Shown in pieces: positions 45,929-55,985 of a DNA stretch of 64,000 nt. Source of the stretch: TK10-74A sp965263065. GTDB lineage: Bacteria; Chloroflexota; Dehalococcoidia; Bin125. Positions within the stretch are counted from its first letter, which is position 1. Every line of letters begins with the position of its first letter. The notes under the pieces were generated by a model. The model worked only from the letters and a program-made list of their open reading frames with translations, made no database searches and was not told where the DNA came from. The stretch covers positions 806,001 through 870,000 of the forward strand of contig CBDHGH010000003.1 in NCBI GenBank assembly GCA_965263065.1, read 5' to 3'. The translations under genes were made by a program, and so were the position numbers.

Positions 45929-46641
45929 GCGTCGTCGCTGTCGGGTGGGTCGCCGGGCCGGCGGCCCAGCGATCTGTCGGGCGCGTCGCCGGGCTGGCGG
46001 CCCGGCGATCCGCCGAAGCGCGGCGGATCCACGCGCCGGGCGGGTCGCTCGCGCTGCTCGACGCGACGCGGCGCCGGCGAGGCCCCGAACGAGGGCGGCC
46101 GGACGGCGCCGGCGGGCGGCGTCGACGCGAGGGCGGGCCGCCCGCCGAGCGGGGACGCGGGCTCGGCCGCCTCGTCGTCGGGCGGCTCGACGCGTTGCCA
46201 GTCGACCACGGTGTTGGTGTGCGGGTAGTGCAGCAGCAGGACGCGGCCGGGCACGTCGGGCATCTCCAGCCAAACGTGCCCCGCCACGCGGAAGACGCGC
46301 TTGCCGACCATGAGATAGTGGCTCTTGGCGATGAAGAAGTCGTTCTTGCGCCACTTCCGCTGCAGCGCCCCCTCGGTCTCGACGGGATCCGTGCGCAGGT
46401 CGCGCAGCGCGGCGACCAGCAGCGGCAGCGTGAGCAGCGCGATCAGGCCCATGATGGCGAACCCGATCCAGGCGCCGCTGGTCTCCGTCACGGCGCGCAC
46501 CAGGAAGAAGACCGCGATCGTCGTGAAGAACACGAACAGCGGCGCCCAGCCCAGCGCCGAGCGCAGGATCTGGCCTCGCGCGCGGGCGCGCTGCTCCGGG
46601 CTGGGCTGAATCGTCGTGGTGGGGGGTCGATCGGGGTGAAC
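45925..46641 (-). CDS. Hypothetical two-helix membrane protein (non-standard start)
   Basis: Not recognised. Residues to about 45 are polar, then two membrane helices ('LFVFFTTIAVFFLVRAV' and 'IGFAIMGLIALLTLPLLVA') and a soluble region ('FFIAKSHYLMVGKRVFRVAGHVWLEMPDVPGRVLLLHYPHT'), with a Pro/Arg/Gly-rich tail. No ATG, GTG or TTG lies in frame between the LysM stop and the first helix. GTT at 46641 (5 nt after GGAGGAG) or ATT at 46611 are the candidates; the start given is provisional. It is coupled to radC by GTGA. Confidence 0.6.
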   Translation of the reverse strand, partial: VHPDRPPTTTIQPSPEQRARARGQILRSALGWAPLFVFFTTIAVFFLVRAVTETSGAWIGFAIMGLIALLTLPLLVAALRDLRTDPVETEGALQRKWRKNDFFIAKSHYLMVGKRVFRVAGHVWLEMPDVPGRVLLLHYPHTNTVVDWQRVEPPDDEAAEPASPLGGRPALASTPPAGAVRPPSFGASPAPRRVEQRERPARRVDPPRFGGSPGRQPGDAPDRSLGRRPGDPPDSDDA

Positions 46642-46643
46642 GG

Positions 46644-47177
46644 CTACTCCTCCGGAACGAAGATGATCTGGCCGACGAGGATCTGCGTGCCGTCGCCCAG
46701 GGCGGGGTTGAAGCGCAGCAGGTCGTCGATGGAGACGCCGTAGACGACGCTCACGTCGTACAGGGTATCGCCAGGCTGCGCGATGAAGTGGATGAAGGCG
46801 GCCGGCTGGATCGGATCCGCGGGCTCCGGGGGCCGCGGCAGCGCGTCCGCGCGCAGGCGGGGCAGCACGATCGCGGGGGCGGGCGCGGCGCTGAACTCGG
46901 CCGGCGCCTGGGTGGCCACGGTCGCCGTCGGCAGCGAGATGCGCGCTTCCGGCGCGGGCGGGGGGTCGGCGCGCACGACGCTGATCACTTGCGCCGGCTC
47001 CACGGCGACGGGGGCCGGACCGTCGCGCCGGCCCCACACCATCACGACCGCCACCGTGAGCACCACCACCGCCAGCAGGCGGACGGGGCTCTGGGGCGGG
47101 CGCAGCGCCGGCGCCGTGACGGGGCGCCGGCCGGCGCTCCCCCGCAGGGATCCGGCGGCGTGTGAGGTCGAGAGCAT
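46644..47177 (-). CDS. LysM domain membrane-anchored protein
   Basis: 177 residues. One N-terminal membrane helix ('SPVRLLAVVVLTVAVVMVWG'), a Pro/Ala-rich extracytoplasmic linker (about 60-125), and a C-terminal LysM ('FIAQPGDTLYDVSVVYGVSIDDLL' then 'ILVGQIIFVPEE') that probably binds peptidoglycan. It stands at the end of the rpl operon direction but 113 bp downstream of rplL. Its exact role is unknown. Confidence 0.85.
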   Translation of the reverse strand: MLSTSHAAGSLRGSAGRRPVTAPALRPPQSPVRLLAVVVLTVAVVMVWGRRDGPAPVAVEPAQVISVVRADPPPAPEARISLPTATVATQAPAEFSAAPAPAIVLPRLRADALPRPPEPADPIQPAAFIHFIAQPGDTLYDVSVVYGVSIDDLLRFNPALGDGTQILVGQIIFVPEE

Positions 47178-47290
47178 GACGCGGGTGGCGCTCCCCTCAG
47201 CCCCCGGCGCGGCATCGCCGCGGGGGCCCAGGGGTCAGGATACCCGATCGCCCCGCGATGCCGGCGGCGCTGCCCGGTGCGACGGCGGCG

Positions 47291-47662
47291 CTACTGGATG
47301 GCCACGCTGGCGCCGGCCGCTTCCAGGTCGGCCTTGACCTTCTCGGCCTCTTCCTTGGGGACGCCCTCGCGGACGTTCGCCGGGGCGCTCTCGACGAACT
47401 CCTTGGCCTCCTTGAGGCCCAGCGTCGTGAGGGCGCGGACGGCCTTGATGACGTTGATCTTGTTCGCGCCGTAGTCCTTGAGCACGACCGTGAACTCGGT
47501 CTGCTCCTCCTCGGGTTCGGCCTCGGCGCCGGGGGCCGCCATCATCGCCATCGGCGCGGCGGCGCTGACGCCGAACTCTTCCTCGATCTTCTTGACGAGA
47601 TCGCGTGCTTCGAGCACGGTCATCCCGCTGATCAGATCGAAGGCCTCTTGAACCTTAGCCAT
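47291..47662 (-). CDS. rplL: 50S ribosomal protein L7/L12
   Basis: Ribosomal stalk protein that recruits translation factors. 123 residues: the N-terminal dimerisation helix 'AKVQEAFDLISGMTVLEARDLVKKIEEEFGV', an Ala/Glu hinge, and the C-terminal domain 'EFTVVLKDYGANKINVIKAVRALTTLGLKEAKEFVE'. ATG 47662 follows a GGAAGGAG site; the longer open frame upstream is rplJ in another frame. It overlaps the rplJ end by 8 bp. Confidence 0.97.
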   Translation of the reverse strand: MAKVQEAFDLISGMTVLEARDLVKKIEEEFGVSAAAPMAMMAAPGAEAEPEEEQTEFTVVLKDYGANKINVIKAVRALTTLGLKEAKEFVESAPANVREGVPKEEAEKVKADLEAAGASVAIQ

Positions 47663-48275
47663 TGCTGTCTCCTTCCGCGTTCGCGGTCTCACTGGCGGCC
47701 TCGTTGGCGGCCTCACTGGGGGTCTCACTGGGGGAGGCTGGGTCTTGCGTGCTGTCGAGCTGCTCGGCGCGGGCCTCGATGATCGCCGCGACCTCGCGCA
47801 GCAGGGCGTTGATGCCCGCCGCGATGCCGCCGACGGGGCCATTCACCCCGCCGGCGATGCGGGCCATCAACTCGGGGCGGGTGGGCACCGACGCCAGGTC
47901 GTCGACCTGTGCGGCGGAGAGAACCTCGCCGTCCAGGTAGCCGCCGTGGATGGGGATCTCCAGGCGGGTCTCGCGCAGGTACTTCTTGAGCGCCTTGGGC
48001 GGTCCGACCTCTTCCTCGTAGCCGAGCACGAGGGCGGTCGACTGGTTGGCGATCGTGCCCACGCCGGGGCGTCCGGCGTTCTCGGCGGCGCGCTTGAGCA
48101 GCGTGTTCTTGACGACGCGCAACTCCATCGACGGCTCTTGCGCGCGCAGCGTGAGGCGCAGCGCGCGCATCTGGCCCACGCTGAGGTGGCGGAAGTCGAG
48201 TCCGATCGCCATCACCGCGCGGCCAAGCCGCTCCTCCAGGTCGGCGACCTGTTGGATCTTGCGTTCAGTGGGCAT
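47655..48275 (-). CDS. rplJ: 50S ribosomal protein L10
   Basis: Stalk base protein that holds L7/L12. 206 residues, slightly longer than usual because of an acidic Ser/Ala/Glu-rich C-terminal tail (about 180-205). The core has 'AVMAIGLDFRHLSVGQMRALRLTLR', 'RVVKNTLLKRAAENAG' and 'ALKKYLRET'. The C-terminal coding sequence has short imperfect repeats (SETPSEAANEAASETAN). A conserved leader RNA precedes it, and L10 probably represses its own synthesis there. Confidence 0.95.
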   Translation of the reverse strand: MPTERKIQQVADLEERLGRAVMAIGLDFRHLSVGQMRALRLTLRAQEPSMELRVVKNTLLKRAAENAGRPGVGTIANQSTALVLGYEEEVGPPKALKKYLRETRLEIPIHGGYLDGEVLSAAQVDDLASVPTRPELMARIAGGVNGPVGGIAAGINALLREVAAIIEARAEQLDSTQDPASPSETPSEAANEAASETANAEGDSNG

Positions 48276-48349
48276 AGGCGGCTCCTTTCAGAGGTTCGTG
48301 CATGGGCCAGAGGCTCGTTTCCGTGGGCGGGGCGGGCGGTACTGGCGGC

Positions 48350-48409
48350 AACAGAAAAGCCCTCCGCGTCCTGCCGGTCTGCCGTGACGGCGCCGATTGG
48401 ACGGGAGGG
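48350..48409 (-). terminator. Attenuator terminator of the L10 leader
   Basis: CCCTCCCGTCC (48409-48399) pairs with GGACGCGGAGGG (48371-48360) with one bulged base, followed by CTTTTCTGTT. It lies about 75 nt before the rplJ start, where L10 binding is expected to favour termination. Confidence 0.75.
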
Positions 48410-48506
48410 GCGGGACGCCCGGCCGCGGGGCCGGGACGTTGAATCCGCACCTGCACTGGAGATTAAGGCGAGGGGCTCGCCGCCAGCGGTCTTCGGCGCC
48501 GGGAGC
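48350..48506 (-). ncRNA. L10 leader (ribosomal protein autoregulatory RNA)
   Basis: Untranslated RNA between rplA and rplJ. On the transcript it reads GAAGACCGC (48494-48486), a 6-bp GGCGAG/CTCGCC hairpin, then the conserved CTTAAT, the known core of L10 leaders that bind the L10-(L7/L12)4 complex. It runs into a terminator. The exact ends are estimates. Confidence 0.75.
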
Positions 48507-48512
48507 GGAGGT

Positions 48513-49226
48513 TTACTCCGCGGTGGTGCTAATCGTGCTTTGCAACTCCAGTTTGACGCTCGGTCCCATCGTAGAGGTGAGATGGAGCCCGCGGATATAG
48601 CTGCCCTTGGCGCCGCTGGGCTTGGCCTTCACGATTTCACTGACGAGCGCGGCGATGTTGTCGAGCAGCTGCTGATGGTCGAAGCTGGCCTTGCCCACGG
48701 GCACGTGCATGATCGCGAGGCGGTCGAGGCGAAACTCGACGCGGCCCGCCTGCGCCTCCACGACGGCCTTGCCGACGTCGGCGGCGCCCACGACGGTGCC
48801 CGCGCGGGGGTTGGGCATCAGGCCGCGGGGCCCCAGGATACGGCCCAGCCTGCCGACCTTGCCCATCATCTCGCGCTGCGCCAGGGCGACATCGAAGCCG
48901 GTGAAGCCGTCGGTGACTTTGGCGATCAGGTCGTCGCCGCCGACGATGAACGCGCCGGCCGCTTCGGCGTCGCGGGCGGCCTCGCCCTCGGCGAAGACCG
49001 CCACGCGAACCGTCTTGCCCAGGCCGTGGGGGAGGTTGGTGGTGCCGCGCACCTGCTGGTCGGCGTGGCGCGGGTCGAGGCCGGTGCGCACGTGCAACTC
49101 GACCGTTTCGTCGAACTTGGTGGTGGCGCTCTGCTGGACGCGGGTGATGGCCTCGCCCAGCGCGACGGGCGTCTGCCGGTCGAACTCCGCGAGGGCGGTG
49201 TTGTAGCGCTTGCCGTGTTTGGGCAT
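48513..49226 (-). CDS. rplA: 50S ribosomal protein L1
   Basis: Binds 23S rRNA at the L1 stalk and the mRNA of its own operon in many bacteria. 237 residues, normal length. Visible: 'HGKRYNTAL', 'TVELHVRTGLDPRHADQQVRGTTNLPHGLGK', 'GRLGRILGPRGLMPNPRAGTV' and the C-terminal 'GSYIRGLHLTSTMGPSVKLE'. It follows rplK after 3 bp and precedes the L10 leader. Confidence 0.97.
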   Translation of the reverse strand: MPKHGKRYNTALAEFDRQTPVALGEAITRVQQSATTKFDETVELHVRTGLDPRHADQQVRGTTNLPHGLGKTVRVAVFAEGEAARDAEAAGAFIVGGDDLIAKVTDGFTGFDVALAQREMMGKVGRLGRILGPRGLMPNPRAGTVVGAADVGKAVVEAQAGRVEFRLDRLAIMHVPVGKASFDHQQLLDNIAALVSEIVKAKPSGAKGSYIRGLHLTSTMGPSVKLELQSTISTTAE

Positions 49227-49229
49227 GTC

Positions 49230-49655
49230 TTACTCCGAAACCGTGACGCCCATGCTGCGGGCGGTGCCGGCGACGATCTTCATCGCGCCGGCGATGTCGT
49301 TGGCGTTGAGGTCCGGCATCTTCTTCTCGGCGATCTGCCGCACCTGGGCCGCGTTGATCTGCCCCACCATCTCGCGCCGGGGCTCGCTGGAGCCCTTGCT
49401 GAGGCCGGCGGCCTTGCGAATCAGGTCCGAGGCCGGCGGCGTGCGCAGCTCGAAGGTGAAGGAGCGGTCCTCGTAGATCGTGATCTGGGCGGGGGCGATA
49501 TCGCCGGCCATGCTGGCCGAGCGTTCGTTGTAGGACTTCACGAAGTTCATGATGTTGACGCCGTGCTGGCCCAGCGCGGGGCCCACCGGCGGCGCCGGAC
49601 TGGCCTTGCCGGCCTGCATTTGGAGGGTCAGAATCGCGCGGATTCGCTTCGCCAT
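49230..49655 (-). CDS. rplK: 50S ribosomal protein L11
   Basis: Part of the GTPase-associated centre. 141 residues, normal length: 'LTLQMQAGKASPAPPVGPALGQHGVNIMNFVKSYNERS', 'TPPASDLIRKAAG', and the C-terminal RNA-binding 'VRQIAEKKMPDLNANDIAGAMKIVAGTARSMGV'. It is the substrate of PrmA, encoded at 4528-5481. It lies between nusG and rplA in the classic order. Confidence 0.97.
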   Translation of the reverse strand: MAKRIRAILTLQMQAGKASPAPPVGPALGQHGVNIMNFVKSYNERSASMAGDIAPAQITIYEDRSFTFELRTPPASDLIRKAAGLSKGSSEPRREMVGQINAAQVRQIAEKKMPDLNANDIAGAMKIVAGTARSMGVTVSE

Positions 49656-49657
49656 CG

Positions 49658-50713
49658 CTACACCTTCTCGACTTGCATGAAGTCCAACTCCACGGGAGTG
49701 TCGCGACCGAACATGGAGATCATGACGCGGACCTTGCCCTTTTCGATGTTGATCTCGTCGACTTCGCCCGAGAAGTCCTGGAAGGGCCCCTCCATCACGC
49801 GCACCATGTCGGCGACTTCGAAGCCCACGCGCACGCGCGGCTCGGCGACGCGGGTCTGCTTGAGGATGCCGGCGACCTCTTCGCGCGGCAGGGCGTGCGG
49901 CTTGTCGGCGCCGACGAAGCCGGTGACGCCGGGCGTGTTGCGCACCACGTACCAGGTGTCGTCGTCGAGGATCATGCTGACCAGCACGTAGCCCGGCAGC
50001 AGCTTGCGCTGCACCTGGCGGCGCTGCCCGCCGCGGATCTCCAGCTCCTCCTCGGTGGGCACGACGACATCGAAGATGCGATCGGCGACGTCCATCGACT
50101 CCACGCGGCGCTTGAGGTTCTCGTCGACCTTGTTCTCGTGGCCGGAGTAGGTGTTGAGCACGTACCAGGCGCGACCGTCGCCGGCGTCGGGGCCCAGGAT
50201 CTCGTCCGCCTCGGCGGCGGCGAGGCGGGCGGCGGCGTCTTCGGCCGCTTCCGGCTCCAAGGGGGCGGGTGGCTTCTCCTCGCCGAGGCCGAGCTGCTCG
50301 GCCAGGCGTTCGGCGGTGGCGGCCTCCCGGTCGATGGCGGCCGTGGGCGCGCTCTCGTCGAAGCCGAGCGCCTTCACGGCGCGCATCGCGGCCTCGTACT
50401 CGCGCTCGGCGGCGCTGAGGCGGGCGTTGGCGTCGGCCGTCGAGGGTGTGGCGGTGGCATCGACGCCGAACAGGGCGGCGGCCGCGGCGGCGGCGTCGGC
50501 GTCACGGGCGCTGGCCTCGGTGGGGACGTCGTCTGCCAGCGGCACGGGCGTCAGTGGCATGGGCGCACCCGGCTCCACGGCATCGTCGTCCGCGGCATCG
50601 TCGACCATGGGGGCGTCGCCCACGGGGGCGTCGCCCTGTTCGGCGTCGCCCTGTTCGGCGTCGAGCGTGGGGGCGTCCGGAGCGTCGGTGGTGGTGTTGG
50701 GGTCGATAGTCAT
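49658..50713 (-). CDS. nusG: Transcription termination/antitermination protein NusG with long acidic N-terminus
   Basis: RNA polymerase elongation factor. 351 residues, nearly twice the common size. Residues 1-180 are acidic and Ala-rich with short repeats (DAEQGDAEQGDAPVGDAP). The NGN domain starts at about 182 ('WYVLNTYSGHENKVDENLKRR', 'LLPGYVLVSM', 'NTPGVTGFVG'). The KOW domain is C-terminal ('VRVMEGPFQDFSGEVDEIN', 'VMISMFGRDTPVELDF'). N-terminal extensions occur in some GC-rich lineages but this is large. It is next to secE, as usual. Confidence 0.94.
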   Translation of the reverse strand: MTIDPNTTTDAPDAPTLDAEQGDAEQGDAPVGDAPMVDDAADDDAVEPGAPMPLTPVPLADDVPTEASARDADAAAAAAALFGVDATATPSTADANARLSAAEREYEAAMRAVKALGFDESAPTAAIDREAATAERLAEQLGLGEEKPPAPLEPEAAEDAAARLAAAEADEILGPDAGDGRAWYVLNTYSGHENKVDENLKRRVESMDVADRIFDVVVPTEEELEIRGGQRRQVQRKLLPGYVLVSMILDDDTWYVVRNTPGVTGFVGADKPHALPREEVAGILKQTRVAEPRVRVGFEVADMVRVMEGPFQDFSGEVDEINIEKGKVRVMISMFGRDTPVELDFMQVEKV

Positions 50714-50743
50714 CGTGGGTTCAGGAGTGTCGGTTCCGGTGCG

Positions 50744-51175
50744 CTAGTTGAGCAGGACGTTTTCCATCAGGCGGTTGAAGACCCAGTCGACGGAGCCCAG
50801 CAGGATGCCGACCGCGATCGCGATCACGATCACGACGGTCGACAGACTGCGGGTCTCGGCGCGGCTCGGCCAGACGACCTTGCGCAACTCCGCGATGATC
50901 TCCATCACGAAGCGGGGATGCGTGAGGCGGTAGAGCCGGCCGCGGCGACCGCCGCCACCGCTCTGGGCGCCGGCCGTGGGGCGCGGCGTGCCGCGACGGG
51001 GCCGGACGGTCTGCACGGGGGGCGGCGTGGTCGCGGGGGCGGGCGGCATGCGGGGCGGCGTCCTGGGCGGCGGCGTGACCGACGCGGCCTCCCGGCCGCG
51101 TGCTTGCGCACCCGTTTCGGGGGTCTGACCGCCGGTCTGGCGGCGGCGGCGTGGGCGACGCCCGGCGCGAGGCAT
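50744..51175 (-). CDS. secE: Preprotein translocase subunit SecE
   Basis: Small Sec-channel subunit. 143 residues; the last ~55 are the SecE core: 'FVMEIIAELRKVVWPSRAETRSLSTVVIVIAIAVGILLGSVDWVFNRLME', with one membrane helix. The N-terminal ~85 residues are Arg/Pro/Gly-rich and unusually long. ATG 51175 is the first start in frame; an internal start could shorten the protein. It sits between rpmG and nusG, as in most bacteria. Confidence 0.92.
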   Translation of the reverse strand: MPRAGRRPRRRRQTGGQTPETGAQARGREAASVTPPPRTPPRMPPAPATTPPPVQTVRPRRGTPRPTAGAQSGGGGRRGRLYRLTHPRFVMEIIAELRKVVWPSRAETRSLSTVVIVIAIAVGILLGSVDWVFNRLMENVLLN

Positions 51176-51193
51176 GATTGGTCCTCTCGCCGC

Positions 51194-51355
51194 TCAACGG
51201 GTCTCGCGGAACGGGTGATGCGCCCGGCACCGGGGACAGTACTTGCGCAACTCCAGCCGGGCCGTCGTGTTGCGACGGTTCTTCTTGGAGTGGTACGAGA
51301 AGCGCTGGCACTCCCGGCAGCGCAGCGTGATGTGAATGCGATCGCCTTTAGCCAT
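51194..51355 (-). CDS. rpmG: 50S ribosomal protein L33
   Basis: 53-residue ribosomal protein. MAKGDRIHITLRC start, zinc ribbon from CREC (13-16) and CPRC (40-43), 'SKKNRRNTTARLELRKYC' in between. The stop is TGA at 51196-51194. It lies between tuf and secE in the expected order. Confidence 0.95.
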   Translation of the reverse strand: MAKGDRIHITLRCRECQRFSYHSKKNRRNTTARLELRKYCPRCRAHHPFRETR

Positions 51356-51364
51356 GCGGGAAGC

Positions 51365-52564
<1,200 letters not shown>

Positions 52565-52626
52565 GGGAATCCTTCCTGCCCCTCGCACGGGCCCGTGGGT
52601 GGGCCGGGCCGTGCCTGCCGACTGAC

Positions 52627-52702
52627 TGGAGCCCACATCCAGATTTGAACTGGAGACCTCGTTCTTACCAAGAACGCGCTCTACCAACTGAGCTATGTGG
52701 GC
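52627..52702 (-). tRNA. tRNA-Thr (anticodon GGT)
   Basis: 76 nt with CCA encoded. Acceptor 5' GCCCACA pairs with TGTGGGC. Anticodon stem CGTTC/GAACG with loop TTGGTAA, anticodon GGT. T-loop TTCAAAT. It is the last of three tRNAs before tuf. Confidence 0.95.
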
Positions 52703-52774
52703 CGGACGTTCATCCTTACCTGCTCGGCTCGGCCGCGCGACCGCCGGAGCGGGATGCGCGCGGGCCGCGATGTC

Positions 52775-52862
52775 TGGTGCTGGGGGCAGGATTCGAACCT
52801 GCGTAGCCCTTCCGGGCGCCGGTTTTACAGACCGGTGGTATTAGCCACTCACCCACCCCAGC
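52775..52862 (-). tRNA. tRNA-Tyr (anticodon GTA)
   Basis: 88 nt with CCA encoded. Acceptor GCTGGGG/CCCCAGC, anticodon stem CCGGT/ACCGG, loop CTGTAAA, long variable arm typical of bacterial tRNA-Tyr. Confidence 0.95.
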
Positions 52863-52900
52863 GCGCCCCGGCGCAGGACTGGCAGGCCGTCGCCGGCGGT

Positions 52901-52976
52901 TGGAGCCCGAGAAGGGATTCGAACCCCCAACCTGCCGATTACAAATCGGCTGCGCTGCCAGTTGCGCCACTCGGGC
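52901..52976 (-). tRNA. tRNA-Thr (anticodon TGT)
   Basis: 76 nt with CCA encoded. Acceptor GCCCGAG/CTCGGGC, anticodon stem GCCGA/TCGGC, loop TTTGTAA, anticodon TGT. It is the first of the cluster in transcription order. Confidence 0.95.
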
Positions 52977-52984
52977 TCAGCCCG

Positions 52985-53018
52985 AAACGAAAAAGACACG
53001 CTGAACCGCGCGTCTGTC
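52985..53018 (-). terminator. Rho-independent terminator after cysS
   Basis: GACAGACGC (53018-53010) pairs with GCGTGTC (53001-52995) with a two-base bulge and an 8-nt loop. TTTTTCGTTT follows on the transcript. It lies at the expected start site of the tRNA-tuf promoter (53023-53052). Confidence 0.6.
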
Positions 53019-53022
53019 AAGC

Positions 53023-53052
53023 AGTATATGGGGGCCCGAAAAATCGGGTCAA
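53023..53052 (-). promoter_or_regulatory. Promoter of the tRNA-tuf-rpl transcription unit
   Basis: TTGACC (53052-53047) and TATACT (53028-53023) on the minus strand, 18-bp spacer, upstream of the first tRNA. Both hexamers are close to consensus. A second TTGACA (53020-53015) follows, without a matching -10. Confidence 0.65.
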
Positions 53053-53084
53053 GACGATCGCCGCCCCACAGCGGCGCGGGAACG

Positions 53085-54527
<1,443 letters not shown>

Positions 54528-54567
54528 GCGCGTCTCCGATGTCGTGGCGCTGGTCAGTTTACGCCGG

Positions 54568-55266
54568 TCAGTCCGCGCCGGGCGTCTCCGCCGCCGCTGC
54601 GGGGGTCTCGACGGCGGCGGCCGCGTTCTCGTTGGGGTATTCGTGGTCGCTCAAGCGCGATTCGAGTTCGAACAGGCGCTGCTCGACGATCTCCAGGCGG
54701 TCGTGCTCGGGGTCGGGCAGCCGCAGCACGGTGTCGTCGCCGGGGTCGTAGAACGAGACGACGTGGCCGGGCACGCCGACCACGGTGGCGTACTCGGGCA
54801 CGTTGCCCACGACGACGGAGCCGGCCCCGATCTTCGCGCCCTTGCCCACGGTCACGGCGCCGATCACCTGCGCGCCCGCGCCCACGGTGACGTCGGCGCA
54901 CAGCGTGGGATGGCGCTTGGTGCGCCGGGTGCTGGTGCCGCCCAGCGTGACGCCCTGGTGCAGGTGGCAGCCGTCGCCGATCTCCGCCGTCTCGCCGATC
55001 ACGACGCCCATGCCGTGGTCGATGAAGCAGCGGCCCTCGATGGTCGCGCCGGGGTGAATCTCGATCCCGGTGAGGAAGCGGCCCAGGTGTGAGAGGGCGC
55101 GCGGCAGGAACGGCACGTGCAGCCGCCAGAGGGTGTGCGCCAGCCGGTGCATCTCGCGGGCCTGGAAGCCCGGGTAGAGGAAGACCACCTCAAGCGAGTT
55201 GAGGGCGGCGGGGTCGCGGTCGAGGACGAAGCGGATGTCGTCGCGGATGCTGCGCAAGACGAACAT
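54568..55266 (-). CDS. cysE: Serine O-acetyltransferase
   Basis: First step of cysteine synthesis. 232 residues, the short form. Left-handed beta-helix hexapeptide repeats: 'GIEIHPGATIEGRCFIDHGMGVVIGETAEIGDGCHLHQGVTLGGTS', then 'GAGAQVIGAVTVGKGAKIGAGSVVVGNVP'. ATG 55266 is the family-type start (MFVLRSIRDDI); the frame runs upstream without family residues. It is upstream of cysS in transcription. Confidence 0.92.
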   Translation of the reverse strand: MFVLRSIRDDIRFVLDRDPAALNSLEVVFLYPGFQAREMHRLAHTLWRLHVPFLPRALSHLGRFLTGIEIHPGATIEGRCFIDHGMGVVIGETAEIGDGCHLHQGVTLGGTSTRRTKRHPTLCADVTVGAGAQVIGAVTVGKGAKIGAGSVVVGNVPEYATVVGVPGHVVSFYDPGDDTVLRLPDPEHDRLEIVEQRLFELESRLSDHEYPNENAAAAVETPAAAAETPGAD

Positions 55267-55375
55267 GGGCCTCCTGCGGACACTGGTCGTCGATGGAGGG
55301 GCCACCGACGGCGGGGCCGGCGGGGCGCGCTGGGCACGCGCCGGTCGGGGGGCGGACGCGGGCCGTCGCGGTCGC

Positions 55376-55459
55376 TCAGGGACAGCGCGCCAGGGGGACG
55401 CCGGGCAGCACCGCGCCATGACGCTTGAGCGTGCGGACGTAGGGATTGGCCGGCGTCAT
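55376..55459 (-). CDS. Small ORF in the ispF-cysE gap (possible leader peptide)
   Basis: 27 codons on the minus strand: M-T-P-A-N-P-Y-V-R-T-L-K-R-H and onwards, ending R-C-P-stop. It is preceded by GGAGGAGCAGGGCAG, a strong ribosome-binding site. It lies between ispF (ends 55494) and cysE (starts 55266), and its single Cys is the penultimate codon. Not recognised; a Cys-responsive leader is a guess. The rest of the 227-bp gap holds nothing else I can support. Confidence 0.4.
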   Translation of the reverse strand: MTPANPYVRTLKRHGAVLPGVPLARCP

Positions 55460-55493
55460 CTGCCCTGCTCCTCCTGCGTCCGTCTCGGGCGCG

Positions 55494-55985
55494 TCAGTCG
55501 CGGCGGCGGATCAGCGCGATCGCCTGCGCCTGCATGCCCTCGGCGCGACCCAGCGCGCCCAGCCCCTCGGCCGTCGTGGCCTTGACGCTGACGGCGTCGG
55601 GCTCGACCGCGAGGACGGCCGCGAGCCGCGCCCGCATCGCCTCGACGTGGGGCCGCAGTCGCGGCCGCTCCGCGACCACGGTGGCGTCCACGTTGCCCAC
55701 ACGATACCCATGTTGCTCCAGGCTGGCGACCGTGCGGCGCAACAGATCGAGGCTGTCGGCGCCCGCCCAGGCGGGATCGTCGGGCGGGAAGTGCGCGCCG
55801 ATGTCGCCCAGGGCGGCCGCCCCCAGCAGCGCGTCGATGATGGCGTGCGTGAGCACGTCGGCGTCGGAGTGGCCCGCGAGGCCGTCGCTGCCGGGGATCG
55901 TGACGCCGCCCAGCACCAGCGGCCGATCGGCGCTGAAGCGATGCGAATCGCTGCCCAGCCCGATGCGGTCGTGGGCGGGGCTCAT
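55494..55985 (-). CDS. ispF: 2-C-methyl-D-erythritol 2,4-cyclodiphosphate synthase
   Basis: MEP isoprenoid pathway. 163 residues: 'RIGLGSDSHRFSADRPLVLGGVTIPGSDGLAGHSDADVLTHAIIDALLGAAALGDIGAHFP' type motifs with zinc-binding Asp/His (12-14) and His near 43, plus C-terminal 'VKATTAEGLGALGRAEGMQAQAIALI'. ATG overlaps the ispD TGA (ATGA). Confidence 0.95.
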   Translation of the reverse strand: MSPAHDRIGLGSDSHRFSADRPLVLGGVTIPGSDGLAGHSDADVLTHAIIDALLGAAALGDIGAHFPPDDPAWAGADSLDLLRRTVASLEQHGYRVGNVDATVVAERPRLRPHVEAMRARLAAVLAVEPDAVSVKATTAEGLGALGRAEGMQAQAIALIRRRD

